Origin: Luteibaculum oceani
GTDB lineage: Bacteria > Bacteroidota > Bacteroidia > Flavobacteriales_D > Luteibaculaceae
Direction: 5' to 3'
NCBI RefSeq assembly: GCF_007995015.1
Contig: NZ_VORB01000003.1
Coordinates: 186,001 to 250,000 of the forward strand
Length of the DNA stretch: 64,000 bases
The notes under the pieces are model-generated. The model had not been told where the DNA came from. It was given only the letters and a program-made list of their open reading frames with translations, and did no database searches. How positions within the stretch are numbered: the stretch's first letter is position 1; every line of letters begins with the position of its first letter. A program made the translations under genes and the position numbers. Of the stretch, positions 35,280-44,542 are shown one piece after another.

Positions 35280-37085
35280 ATGAAACAATTTTTCAAGTTC
35301 GTATTTGCCTCCATGTTAGGAACTATCCTATCTGGAGTAGTGTTATTTATCTTGTTTTTTGTAGTTATGGTAGGAGTAGTTGCTACTTCTATGTCAGACT
35401 TAAAAAACAAGGATAAAATGGTAACGGTAGAGGCTAATTCTGTTTTAAGGTTAGACCTAAGCCAACCTATTGCAGACAGAAGTTCTGGAGATGATTTAAA
35501 CCTAGATTTTGGACCGTTTAAAGAAGCTGGTGTCTTAGGTGTTGATGTTATTAAAGAAAACCTCGAAAAGGCAGCCGCTGATGACAGAATAAAGGGACTT
35601 TACATCAACAGTATATACCCACCAGCTGGATATGCTAACCTTTTGGAAATTAGGGAAGCCATAGAGAAATTTAAGGAAAGTGGTAAGTGGGTATTAGCAT
35701 ACAACGAAGTTTATGCCCAGAAAGGATACTTTTTAGCCAGTACAGCAGATGAGATTTACATGTTCCCAGAGGGGGCTGCAGAAATAACTGGTTATAGCGC
35801 CAACCTCATGTTCTTTAAGAATATGTTGGATAAAATTGGTGTTGAAGCTCAAATTATTAGAGGGAAAAACAACAAATTTAAATCTGCGGTTGAGCCCTTT
35901 ATGAACTCAAAAATGAGCGAGGCTAACAAGGAGCAAACCTTCACTTACTTGGAAGATCGCTGGGAGACTTTTAGATCTCTTGTTGCAAAATCTCGTGGTC
36001 TAACTCCTGAAAAAATAGATGAAATAACCAATACCATTGGCACAAGATCCGCACAACTAGCCTTAGAAAATAAAATGATTGATGGCGCTGTTTACGAAGA
36101 TGAATTCTTCCAAATAATGGCTAATAAATTAGGAGTTACGAAGGGCGAGGATGTTGAAGTAATTTCTTTGAATAAATACAAAAATGCCCGAGTAGAAGGC
36201 TTTAATAAATACAATAGAAGTAAGAACGAGGTAGCAGTTCTATATGCGAATGGTGAGATTAACAGTGGAGAGAGCGATGAGCTTTCAATAGGTTCAAAAA
36301 CCTTCTACGATGAAATCAAAAGACTTCGTAACGACAAGGACGTAAAAGCGGTTGTACTGCGCATTAACTCTCCTGGTGGATCCGCACTTGCATCTGAGGT
36401 AATTTGGAGAGAATTAGAGCTACTTAAGAAAGAAAAACCTCTTGTAGTTTCGATGGGTAACCTAGCTGCTTCTGGTGGATACTACATTGCTACACCAGCA
36501 GAAAAAATTTATGCCAACCCGAATACCATTACCGGTTCTATTGGGGTGTTTGGAATTCTACCAAACGTTAAAAAGCTAACTGAGGATAAACTAGGAATCA
36601 CTTTCGATGGAGTGAAAACCCACAAATTTGCAGACTTAGGGGCTGCTTATCGTCCTTTGAGTAACGAAGAATATGCAATCATTCAAAACCAGGTTGAGCA
36701 AACCTACTCTACCTTCCTAGAACGTGTAGCCAATGGAAGAGGACTTCGCGTTTCGTATGTGGATAGCATTGGTCAAGGTAGGGTATGGAGTGGTATCGAC
36801 GCCCTTGAACTTGGATTGGTAGATGAACTAGGAGACTTAGAAGATGCTATTGCGGATGCAGCTAGTAGAGCTGAATTAGGTGAAGACTTTAAGGTTAAAG
36901 GTTATCCAAAAATCAAGAAGCCAATTGAAAAATTATTGGAAGAATTAAACATGGAAAATGTTAGGATGTACGCTGCAGAGAAACTTATCGATGACCCTGC
37001 TTTAGTTGACGCTTTTAAAAGTGTTTCAACTATTAAAAGCATGAAAGGCGTTCAAATGAGAATGCCATTTATCATCGAAGATTAG
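35280..37085 (+). CDS. sppA: Signal peptide peptidase SppA (protease IV, 67 kDa type)
   Basis: Membrane-bound serine protease that degrades cleaved signal peptides. The 601-residue protein has one N-terminal membrane segment (about 5-30) and two tandem ClpP-like domains. The catalytic Lys is in RGKNNKFKSAVEP in the first domain and the Ser in MGNLAASGGYYI in the second, preceded by LRINSPGGSA. ATG at 35280 gives the signal-anchor start; the frame is open ten codons further upstream. Followed by a strong terminator. Confidence 0.93.
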   Translation: MKQFFKFVFASMLGTILSGVVLFILFFVVMVGVVATSMSDLKNKDKMVTVEANSVLRLDLSQPIADRSSGDDLNLDFGPFKEAGVLGVDVIKENLEKAAADDRIKGLYINSIYPPAGYANLLEIREAIEKFKESGKWVLAYNEVYAQKGYFLASTADEIYMFPEGAAEITGYSANLMFFKNMLDKIGVEAQIIRGKNNKFKSAVEPFMNSKMSEANKEQTFTYLEDRWETFRSLVAKSRGLTPEKIDEITNTIGTRSAQLALENKMIDGAVYEDEFFQIMANKLGVTKGEDVEVISLNKYKNARVEGFNKYNRSKNEVAVLYANGEINSGESDELSIGSKTFYDEIKRLRNDKDVKAVVLRINSPGGSALASEVIWRELELLKKEKPLVVSMGNLAASGGYYIATPAEKIYANPNTITGSIGVFGILPNVKKLTEDKLGITFDGVKTHKFADLGAAYRPLSNEEYAIIQNQVEQTYSTFLERVANGRGLRVSYVDSIGQGRVWSGIDALELGLVDELGDLEDAIADAASRAELGEDFKVKGYPKIKKPIEKLLEELNMENVRMYAAEKLIDDPALVDAFKSVSTIKSMKGVQMRMPFIIED

Positions 37086-37107
37086 ACGCACACTACCGTT
37101 AAATATT

Positions 37108-37138
37108 AAGCCCCCACGCTTTGCGATGGGGGCTTTTT
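37108..37138 (+). terminator. Rho-independent terminator after sppA
   Basis: Nine-base stem AAGCCCCCA / TGGGGGCTT, continued inside by CGC / GCG around TTT with one bulged A, and a T run. Confidence 0.87.
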
Positions 37139-37146
37139 GTTTCCAG

Positions 37147-37830
37147 CTAAGTAATGGGCTTCTTCTTATCAAATCGTCTCACCATCAAGTAAATTATCAT
37201 CCCTCCAACTATACCCGGAGCAATCCATGGAACTACACTCCAATAGCCAACAAATAGCCCCTTAAATAAGACCCTGCCTCCAAACACGAAAAATGCTGTG
37301 TAAGCTGCAATTCCACTAGTGCACATTCCAACTATATGGGTCTTTAACCAAGAGTCTGATTTTGATCCCTTTAAATTCTTAATAAACTTCGGCAAATCGG
37401 TAAGCCCCAACCCTCCGAACACAAACATTAAAATGGCAGTGCTATGACCCTCCAACCATATCCCGTAGAAAATCAAAAGCGAGGATGCTAGCACAATTGC
37501 CCCCTGAAGAAGCAATTGAATCCGCCTGAATTGGCTGGAAAGCCCCTTCTTGTTTTTTAAAATCGCTATTCCATACCAGAGAACATTTCCAGTTATAAGA
37601 GATAAGAAACCTAAGAAGGCTGCTGAGGAATACCTGGCAATTGAAAGATTATTTATACAAAGTAAAAATGCACTAATAACAACCGCCCACATTAAAGCCA
37701 CATATATTTTACCCGCTTTTCTGTGCGCCTCTCCTCCTTTTTTGGTAAAAACAGGAATCCAAAAAACAATCAAACTGGAAAATCCAGCTAATACGTGTGT
37801 CCATGTTATTCCTTTAATTATCCATTCCAT
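37147..37830 (-). CDS. DUF2306-like multi-pass membrane protein
   Basis: A 227-residue protein with about seven hydrophobic helices. Paired His residues early in the sequence (THVLAG at 11-16, and EAHRKAGKIYV near 35-44) and a later KTHIVGM fit the DUF2306 / cytochrome-like membrane family. No enzymatic function is known to me. It lies downstream of a LytTR regulator on the same strand with a 118-base gap that contains a direct repeat, so it is a candidate target of that regulator. Confidence 0.72.
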   Translation of the reverse strand: MEWIIKGITWTHVLAGFSSLIVFWIPVFTKKGGEAHRKAGKIYVALMWAVVISAFLLCINNLSIARYSSAAFLGFLSLITGNVLWYGIAILKNKKGLSSQFRRIQLLLQGAIVLASSLLIFYGIWLEGHSTAILMFVFGGLGLTDLPKFIKNLKGSKSDSWLKTHIVGMCTSGIAAYTAFFVFGGRVLFKGLFVGYWSVVPWIAPGIVGGMIIYLMVRRFDKKKPIT

Positions 37831-37881
37831 CAGTAATAGTTTTTCCGAAATCTACACTGGGAATAACTAATACCGGAGGGT

Positions 37882-37908
37882 TTTGTGACGACCAACAAGC
37901 TTTGTGAC
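37882..37908. repeat. Direct repeat TTTGTGAC x2, 19-base period (candidate LytTR operator)
   Basis: Two exact copies of TTTGTGAC at 37882-37889 and 37901-37908, separated by 11 bases, about two helical turns. They lie between a LytTR-domain regulator gene and the DUF2306 gene, 52-78 bases before the latter's ATG. LytTR proteins bind pairs of direct repeats at about this spacing; the assignment is an inference. Confidence 0.5.
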
Positions 37909-37948
37909 CAAAGACAAACCGCTTGGGATAAACAGCAATACCTAGGGA

Positions 37949-38803
37949 TTAATCCAAGCTTTTTTTAAGGGTAGGAATAAAGCTTCTGGAAACGGGAATT
38001 TCCACTTCGCAATTCTTAATTTTCAATTTCAGTCCCTGTGCGTTCCCAGATATAGATTCTATTTTTTGAGGATTTACAATATAGGACCTATGACACCTAA
38101 TAATAGTTGTCCCCTCGCAGTCTGACTCCAATTTTGACAGCGTATAGCGAATAACTTTTTTAGTGAGTTCACCTGCTTCATTATAGTGAATGGCTACATA
38201 GTTCTGCATGGCTTCTGCAAAAAAGAATCCCCCCTCATCGAGCCGTAGTTCTGCTGAGCTTCCTTGGTTAATAAGCAAGTGAGATGATAAAGTATCGGAC
38301 GGGTCTTGTTTCTTGGATTTAATACTGCCTGCCAGCGTTTGATTCTTTTTAATAGACCTCATCTGAATCATCAAACCCGAAAACACGATAGGGAAAACAC
38401 CTACAACGATGGTATTTATTAACATGTTAATTAGGCTTTCGCCCTTCCAAGTAGCATCGGAGATTAAGATCATAAATAAATAGTTCCCCAGCCCTACCCA
38501 TAATAATAGAAGGCACGCTTGGACCAACCATTTCCAAAGGGTCCAAGATGGCACATCGGTTCTAATTTTTAATAGATAATCGCAAACCAATTGAAAAACA
38601 AGCCCGAAAACTACCGTCACCCCACCAAACCCGAGACAGATCCAAAATAGAACTCCATTCATTCCCGAAATACCAAAGGGTCGTAACAGATATAAAAATG
38701 CTGCAACAAAAAGTCCTATTCCAAAAAGACCTTTGGCATTTTCTAAAAGGCTGGATTGGGAGGGGAAAGGAGCCCTAAGTCTATCGAGAAATGACTTCAA
38801 CAA
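37949..38803 (-). CDS. Membrane-anchored LytTR DNA-binding regulator
   Basis: A 284-residue protein with four predicted membrane helices (about 26-43, 51-75, 92-115, 127-147), a short linker and a C-terminal LytTR DNA-binding domain (about 178-284: EGGFFFAEAMQNYVAIHY and IIRCHRSYIVNPQKI). There is no receiver domain, so the signal is probably sensed in the membrane. The start is TTG at 38803 (a second TTG follows directly), 3 bases after the DUF2797 stop, so the two are one transcript. The DUF2306 gene and a direct repeat lie downstream. Confidence 0.88.
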   Translation of the reverse strand: MLKSFLDRLRAPFPSQSSLLENAKGLFGIGLFVAAFLYLLRPFGISGMNGVLFWICLGFGGVTVVFGLVFQLVCDYLLKIRTDVPSWTLWKWLVQACLLLLWVGLGNYLFMILISDATWKGESLINMLINTIVVGVFPIVFSGLMIQMRSIKKNQTLAGSIKSKKQDPSDTLSSHLLINQGSSAELRLDEGGFFFAEAMQNYVAIHYNEAGELTKKVIRYTLSKLESDCEGTTIIRCHRSYIVNPQKIESISGNAQGLKLKIKNCEVEIPVSRSFIPTLKKSLD

Positions 38804-38806
38804 AAC

Positions 38807-39637
38807 TTAAAATAATTCAGTTTGGGATTTACTACTTTCCTCAACTTGCGAAACTTCCACATTGTATCCGCTATGGTTACGCCAATTGAATACCCTTCCA
38901 TCCGAAAACAACCAATATTGACCTTTTATTCCAGCCAACTTCCCCTGAACCTCAGGCATTTTATCCAGTTTAATTGACTTTGCCTTAGTAGGGAATTCTA
39001 TTACTGGGTATTTTAAATCGAACACCTCGTCGTTATCCGACACAAAATCTTGTAATTCCGGAGGTAGTTCATAAGCTGCATTTTCCTTTTCTTCAAGCAA
39101 ATCGGCTTCGGCCACGTGGTTTTTAACCATGGCTTGCCAAGAAGTTTTATCCGTGTAGTGATCCTTTAGAAACACCTCTATTTCACCAGCCAATTGGCGA
39201 TAAGGTACTTCTGCAAGAATAATTGCCTGATTGGCACCTTGGTCTATCCATCTTGTTGGCACCTGAATTTCTCTGGTTACCCCAACTTTTACTGATGAAC
39301 TGAGTGCCAAATAAACAATATGCGGTTGGTTATGGTGCTGTTCCTCCCACTCTACATCTCTACCCTTTCCAAGATGCGCCTCGCATAATTCAGGTCTTAT
39401 AATACAGGGTGCAGCCTGTGGAGCATCTCTAAAGCAAGGATAACAAAGCCCCTCACCAAAAATTTTATTGGTTTCTCTACTACAGTTAATGCAATTTAGT
39501 TGGCCCGAAAAGCGAATAACCACCTCCTTTCCTACCCAATCGTTTACCGGAACTTTTCCTTCGAATGGGAAATAGTAGGATACCTCATTGGCTTGTAAGG
39601 CTACTTTCATTTTTTTTATCAATCCCTGTACTTGCAT
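38807..39637 (-). CDS. DUF2797 domain protein
   Basis: A 276-residue soluble protein recognised as DUF2797: N-terminal beta part, then a zinc-ribbon-like Cys set (CINC and CYPC, near 49-70, plus CIIRPELCE), then a GIY-YIG-like fold fragment (HIVYLALSSSVKVGVTRE). Function unknown; the divergent GH3 gene is a common neighbour in flavobacteria. ATG at 39637 is used; another in-frame ATG lies nine codons later (MKVALQ) and is equally possible. Confidence 0.85.
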   Translation of the reverse strand: MQVQGLIKKMKVALQANEVSYYFPFEGKVPVNDWVGKEVVIRFSGQLNCINCSRETNKIFGEGLCYPCFRDAPQAAPCIIRPELCEAHLGKGRDVEWEEQHHNQPHIVYLALSSSVKVGVTREIQVPTRWIDQGANQAIILAEVPYRQLAGEIEVFLKDHYTDKTSWQAMVKNHVAEADLLEEKENAAYELPPELQDFVSDNDEVFDLKYPVIEFPTKAKSIKLDKMPEVQGKLAGIKGQYWLFSDGRVFNWRNHSGYNVEVSQVEESSKSQTELF

Positions 39638-39686
39638 TTAAAATGTATTGTAGTTTTAGAACTTGGTAGCAAAATAAACCATTTCC

Positions 39687-41228
39687 ATGGCGTTAAACAC
39701 GGTTTTAGCTTGGCTTATTAAAAAACGAATTCACCAAATAGAGCTTTTCGAGAAGTATCCTCTAGAAGTTCAAAATGAGGTGATGTACAATCTTACAAAA
39801 AGAGCAGCCAACACCGAATGGGGGTTACAACATGGATTCGAGAAGATCAAGACAGCAGCTGATTTCAAGTCTGCCATGCCCCTTCAAGATTACGAGGCCA
39901 TCAAGCCATTTGTAAACCGACTAATTGCCGGAGAACAGAATTTACTTTGGCCAACGGAAATAAAATGGTTTGCCAAATCATCAGGGACTACACAGGATAG
40001 GAGCAAATTCATCCCAGTAAGTAGAGAGTCTTTAGAAGACTGCCATTACAAAGGTGGAAAAGACCTTTTAGCATTATACTACAATGCCAATCCAAACAGT
40101 AATTTATACGATGGCAAAAGCTTGGTAATTGGTGGAAGTAGTGAGATAAATGAGATGCGTGAGGATAGTTATATCGGCGATCTTTCTTCGATTATCATTA
40201 AAAACCTTCCTTTTTGGGTTGAGTTTAAGCGCACACCACAATCCAATGTGGCGCTAATGGCTGAGTGGGAGCGCAAAATTGAACAAATGGCCGAAATCAC
40301 CATGCAAGAGGATGTTACCAATATTGCAGGTGTACCATCTTGGACCATTGTTTTATTTAAGCGAATTCTAGAAAAAACTGGGAAATCATCGATTGGCGAA
40401 GTTTGGCCCAACCTAGAATTGTTTATGCACGGTGGAGTTAATTTCGAACCCTACCGAGAGCAGTTCAACGACTTGGTACAATTGCCTAATATTAAGTTTT
40501 ACCAAAGTTATAACGCCTCGGAAGGATATTTTGGAATACAATCTAGGAATGGGCTGGACGACATGCTCCTTATGTTAGACTATGGAATTTATTTCGAGTT
40601 TATTGAGGAGAGCAAATGGACCGAAGACCAACCTGAAACCCTGTCGCTAAATGATTTGGAGGTAGGTAAAAACTATGCGGTTGTTATTTCAACCAACGGA
40701 GGTCTATGGCGTTACAAGTTGGGTGACACCATAAAAGTAACCTCTACTTTCCCTTTTAAAATTAAAGTAAGTGGAAGAACCAAGTCGTTTATAAACGCAT
40801 TTGGAGAAGAGTTAGTAGTGGAAAATTCCGATCAAGCTGTTGCCGAAACCTGCCAGCAACACAATTGCATTGTAAATGAATATACTGCTTGTCCTGTTTA
40901 CATGAAAGGAGAAGAGAGTGGGGCTCATGAATGGATCATCGAATTTGAACGGGATCCAGAAAATATCGATGCTTTTGTAGCTGATTTAGACCTAAATATT
41001 AGGAAGCTAAATAGCGATTATGATGCCAAACGCACAGGCGACCTTACATTAAAGCAACTGAAATTGAATGTGGTAGAAAAAGATACTTTTTATCAATGGT
41101 TAAAAAGCAAGGGCAAACTTGGAGGGCAACACAAGGTTCCAAGATTGTCTAACGACCGCAAACACGTAGAAGAGATTCTTGAATTTGCCGAAAAGAATCG
41201 CAGTTTTGTAGACCATTCGAGAGTCTAA
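39687..41228 (+). CDS. GH3-family acyl-acid-amido synthetase-like protein
   Basis: A 513-residue member of the GH3 family, adenylating enzymes that in plants join hormones to amino acids. The ATP-binding loop AKSSGTTQDRSKFIPVS, the central FYQSYNASEG and GGLWRYKLGD blocks, and the C-terminal lobe (SGRTKSFINAFGEELV) are present. The role of bacterial GH3 proteins is unknown. ATG at 39687, divergent from DUF2797; the kinase gene follows 32 bases later, probably on the same transcript. Confidence 0.9.
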   Translation: MALNTVLAWLIKKRIHQIELFEKYPLEVQNEVMYNLTKRAANTEWGLQHGFEKIKTAADFKSAMPLQDYEAIKPFVNRLIAGEQNLLWPTEIKWFAKSSGTTQDRSKFIPVSRESLEDCHYKGGKDLLALYYNANPNSNLYDGKSLVIGGSSEINEMREDSYIGDLSSIIIKNLPFWVEFKRTPQSNVALMAEWERKIEQMAEITMQEDVTNIAGVPSWTIVLFKRILEKTGKSSIGEVWPNLELFMHGGVNFEPYREQFNDLVQLPNIKFYQSYNASEGYFGIQSRNGLDDMLLMLDYGIYFEFIEESKWTEDQPETLSLNDLEVGKNYAVVISTNGGLWRYKLGDTIKVTSTFPFKIKVSGRTKSFINAFGEELVVENSDQAVAETCQQHNCIVNEYTACPVYMKGEESGAHEWIIEFERDPENIDAFVADLDLNIRKLNSDYDAKRTGDLTLKQLKLNVVEKDTFYQWLKSKGKLGGQHKVPRLSNDRKHVEEILEFAEKNRSFVDHSRV

Positions 41229-41260
41229 TTTTTTACTTTAGACTCCTCAAAAAATCAGAT

Positions 41261-41875
41261 ATGCACATTGCTATTGCAGGTAATATCGGATCGGGTAAAA
41301 CTACCCTTGCCGGATTGTTAGCTAAACACTTTAAATGGGAAGCTCATTACGAAGACCCCATGAACAATCCCTATATCAATGATTTTTACGATGATATGCA
41401 GCGTTGGTCTTTCAACATGCAAATCTTCTTTATGAATAGCCGCTTCAATCAAATCCTTGAAATTAGAAAAGGAAATAAAAATGTAATTCAAGATAGAACC
41501 ATCTACGAGGATGCGCACATTTTTGCTCCCAACCTGCACTCAATGGGATTGATGACCACGCGTGACTACGAAAACTACAAGGCCTTATTTACTCTATTAG
41601 ATGAGTTTGTTTCCCCTCCAGATTTAATCATCTATCTAAAAGGTTCTGTACCCACACTGGTTAAGCATATTCAAAGCCGCGGAAGAGCTTACGAGGAGTC
41701 TATCCGACTAGACTATCTTAAAAAGTTAAACGAACGCTACGAAGAATGGGTAGCTGGATACGATAGAGGGAAACTGCTGGTGGTAGATGTAGACCAGAAT
41801 AATTTCAATGAAAATCCAGAAGATTTGGGTGAAATCGTAAACCAAATCAATGCCGAAATAAACGGGTTATTCTAA
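41261..41875 (+). CDS. Deoxynucleoside kinase
   Basis: Phosphorylates deoxynucleosides for salvage. The 204-residue protein has the P-loop GNIGSGKTT (residues 7-15), the DRTIYEDAHIF motif of the dNK family and the LID-type arginines in HIQSRGRAYE. It is cytoplasmic and of normal length. Which deoxynucleoside it prefers is not clear from sequence. Cotranscription with GH3 is likely. Confidence 0.9.
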   Translation: MHIAIAGNIGSGKTTLAGLLAKHFKWEAHYEDPMNNPYINDFYDDMQRWSFNMQIFFMNSRFNQILEIRKGNKNVIQDRTIYEDAHIFAPNLHSMGLMTTRDYENYKALFTLLDEFVSPPDLIIYLKGSVPTLVKHIQSRGRAYEESIRLDYLKKLNERYEEWVAGYDRGKLLVVDVDQNNFNENPEDLGEIVNQINAEINGLF

Positions 41876-41973
41876 TTTTTAAGACTGGGAAGATTAGATA
41901 CAAAAGAGTGATTAATTGAGTAAAAGGCTTAATCCCAACCTCATTAGACCTTTAACCCCATTCCTATTCAACC

Positions 41974-42022
41974 AAAAAAACCGCGTTTCCACCTTTATTC
42001 AAGGATAAAAACACGGCTTTTA
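41974..42022 (-). terminator. Probable terminator downstream of dsbD
   Basis: On the minus strand CCGTGTTT (42016-42009) pairs with AAACGCGG (41988-41981, one G-T pair) around a 20-base loop, followed by seven T. The stem is shorter than others in this window. The rest of the 165-base gap (41876-42040) shows nothing else that I can support. Confidence 0.55.
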
Positions 42023-42040
42023 ATTATTGAAAAAACTGAT

Positions 42041-44485
42041 TTAAAGTCCTGCGACTTCCTTCGATTTAAAGGTATTTATTCCACAATCTAAAAACTGTAA
42101 GTAATCTTCAACATTAGGGGTATAACCCACTGGATTCCCTAGTAACTCTCCTTCTGGGGATAGCATTACATAATAAGGTTGTGAATTGTTATTAAACACC
42201 TGTGTTTGGAAGGTAGCCCACTTGTTTCCAATGGTTCTGATTTTCTTTTTAATGATTTCACCATTGGCTTCAAACTCAATTACCCCTTGCTGCTCTTCGG
42301 GTAATTTCACCTTGTCGTCTACATAAAGAGAAACAAGTACAAAATCCTTTTCTAGTCTCTCTTTCACTTCATCAACGGTCCAAACGGATTCCTCCATTTT
42401 TCTACAGTTAACGCAAGCCCAACCGGTAAAATCAATCAGAATGGGTTTGTTTTCTGCCTTTGCCGCTTCCATGGCTTCAGCAAAATCGTCATACTCCGCG
42501 TGGAATCCTTCTTTTTCATACCAAGAATAAAAAGTTGGAGGAGGGAAACCACTTAACAAATTGTGGTTCCATGGACTATTTTTAAGTACTCCAGTAGAAA
42601 TATAAACTGTAAATAACAACACGCTCACGGCAAATGCTAATCTTCCTGTAGAAAGCTTTTTTAGTTTGCTATCGTGAGGAAACTTCAACCATCCAAACAA
42701 GTATGCTGCCAATCCAATTCCAATTACAGACCAGATTAGGAAGAAGGTTTCTCTTTTAACCAATCCCCATTGTTCTACTAGATCGGCATTAGAGATAAAC
42801 TTAAGCGCTAGGGCCAGCTCAATAAATCCAAGAACTACCTTAACCGAATTTAACCATCCCCCTGATTTAGGCAATTTGGCCATCATACTTGGGAAAGTGG
42901 CGAAAATCGCAAAAGGTAAACCTAGTGCAACCCCAAAGCCACTCATAGCTGCCGTAATAGGCCATGGACCATTTTTTAGGGCATTCCCTAAAACCGTACC
43001 AAGTATAGGACCGGTGCAAGAAAATGATACCAACGCTAAGGTTAAAGCCATAAAGAAGATTCCCAATACTCCTCCGACCTGGGATGCTGAATCGGTTTTA
43101 TTCGCCAAAGAACTTGGAAGGGTAATTTCAAAAAAACCGAAGAAGGAAATAGCAAAGAACACGAATACCCCAAAAAAGATAAGGTTTAACCATACGCTGG
43201 TTGCAATCTCATTTAGTACTTCTGGATCGGTATTAAAATGAAATGGAACACTTAGAACTGCGTAAATAAAGAAGATGAAAAAACCATAAAGCACGGCTTT
43301 TCCCACACCTTTTGATCCACCCTCACCCTTGGTAAAAAAACTTACTGTTAGGGGTATCATCGGGAATACACATGGGGTTAAAAGTGCTAGCAATCCACCT
43401 AAAAACCCAAATAAAAACACCATCCACACATTGCTAATTTCTTGGCGCTCTCCGCATGTACCAAGTGGGTTTTCAAGGTCCACCTTTGGAAGGGTAGGTA
43501 CCACCTCGGCAACAGCATTATCCGTTGAGGCGGTCTCTAAACTTGCAAGATTGGTTGCAGGCCCAGGTGTTAAATCAAACTCAAAATCTACCATTTCTGG
43601 TGGCAAGCAGCGTTCTGCATTACACACCATAAACTCGAAATATCCCTTAACCTTATTTAAAGAACCGTCTGTTTTAACTCTTTGCGTAAAGGTTACCTCC
43701 TCGGTAAAGAAGGCCAAATCCATCAAAAAATTGGGATCGTATTTTTCCTCTGCTTTTGGTTCCTTGGTCTTGCCCTGAAGTTGCATCCCTTCGGCATCCT
43801 CAAAGCTAAAAACAGTCGCAATAGGTCCATCTTCACTTGATAGATATTGAGAATACACGTACCACCCCTCATCAATAGAAGCGGTGAAATTAATATCGAA
43901 GGTAAATTCATCAATTTGCTTTATCTCATAAGACCAGTCTACGGGGTCGAAAATAGTTGTACCCGTTTCCTCACCTGCCTCTTCAGATTTAGTATTCTCA
44001 TCTACTGCCGCGTCCATCTTTTTGGATTCGGCACCTCCAGCTGATGGTTTCGCAAAAGAAAAATCAATTATTTCGGGTGGAAGGCAACGTTCATCGGTAC
44101 AAACCATAAACTCCAGCTCACCTGTAATAGGTGCTTTACCTTCCCACTTAACAATTTGTGTGAAGACTGCGCTTTTCTCATAATAGCTGAGATCCATTTC
44201 AAAGACCTTGTCAAATTTGGTAATTACGTTACCATCTTTGATTGCCCCCTTTGTTGAGTAATGATCCCCCTTTTTAAAGTAAAAGCTAGTGGCTATAGGC
44301 CCCTCGTCTGAACTCAAATGAGCAGCATATAGGTGCCAGTCTTTCTCAATATTTGCCTTAAATAGCAACTTGTACTCATTTCCAGAAACAGGCTCAACCT
44401 CATAGGACCATTTAACTGGATTATAAATTTGAGCGGAGATGCTCAAAGTAAAAAGGGATAATAAAACTAATAATAGGTTTCGCAT
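42041..44485 (-). CDS. dsbD: Protein-disulfide reductase DsbD with duplicated N-terminal domain
   Basis: Carries electrons from cytoplasmic thioredoxin across the inner membrane to periplasmic proteins. The 814-residue protein has a signal peptide (ending SISAQ), two tandem DsbD-alpha-like domains (about 20-147 and 178-305), an eight-helix membrane domain (about 352-632) with C372 in LTPCVFPMIPL and C490 in SFSCTGPILG, and a C-terminal thioredoxin domain with CVNC at 691-694. Each alpha-like domain keeps a VCxxxRCLPPE motif (C129/C134 and C288/C293). E. coli DsbD has one such domain. ATG at 44485; 57 bases after the transporter gene. Confidence 0.92.
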   Translation of the reverse strand: MRNLLLVLLSLFTLSISAQIYNPVKWSYEVEPVSGNEYKLLFKANIEKDWHLYAAHLSSDEGPIATSFYFKKGDHYSTKGAIKDGNVITKFDKVFEMDLSYYEKSAVFTQIVKWEGKAPITGELEFMVCTDERCLPPEIIDFSFAKPSAGGAESKKMDAAVDENTKSEEAGEETGTTIFDPVDWSYEIKQIDEFTFDINFTASIDEGWYVYSQYLSSEDGPIATVFSFEDAEGMQLQGKTKEPKAEEKYDPNFLMDLAFFTEEVTFTQRVKTDGSLNKVKGYFEFMVCNAERCLPPEMVDFEFDLTPGPATNLASLETASTDNAVAEVVPTLPKVDLENPLGTCGERQEISNVWMVFLFGFLGGLLALLTPCVFPMIPLTVSFFTKGEGGSKGVGKAVLYGFFIFFIYAVLSVPFHFNTDPEVLNEIATSVWLNLIFFGVFVFFAISFFGFFEITLPSSLANKTDSASQVGGVLGIFFMALTLALVSFSCTGPILGTVLGNALKNGPWPITAAMSGFGVALGLPFAIFATFPSMMAKLPKSGGWLNSVKVVLGFIELALALKFISNADLVEQWGLVKRETFFLIWSVIGIGLAAYLFGWLKFPHDSKLKKLSTGRLAFAVSVLLFTVYISTGVLKNSPWNHNLLSGFPPPTFYSWYEKEGFHAEYDDFAEAMEAAKAENKPILIDFTGWACVNCRKMEESVWTVDEVKERLEKDFVLVSLYVDDKVKLPEEQQGVIEFEANGEIIKKKIRTIGNKWATFQTQVFNNNSQPYYVMLSPEGELLGNPVGYTPNVEDYLQFLDCGINTFKSKEVAGL

Positions 44486-44542
44486 AGGTTGTTATCGTAA
44501 GCAGGTGCAAAAGTAACGAATCTATGCCTTTTGGCTTTTCCC

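Noticed and set aside
41876-42040. Possible small RNA between the deoxynucleoside kinase and dsbD
   Set aside because: The imperfect stem is better read as the dsbD terminator; no promoter on either strand.
43329-43778. 149-codon open frame antisense to dsbD
   Set aside because: Shadow of the dsbD gene; composition is a mirror of the membrane and linker codons.
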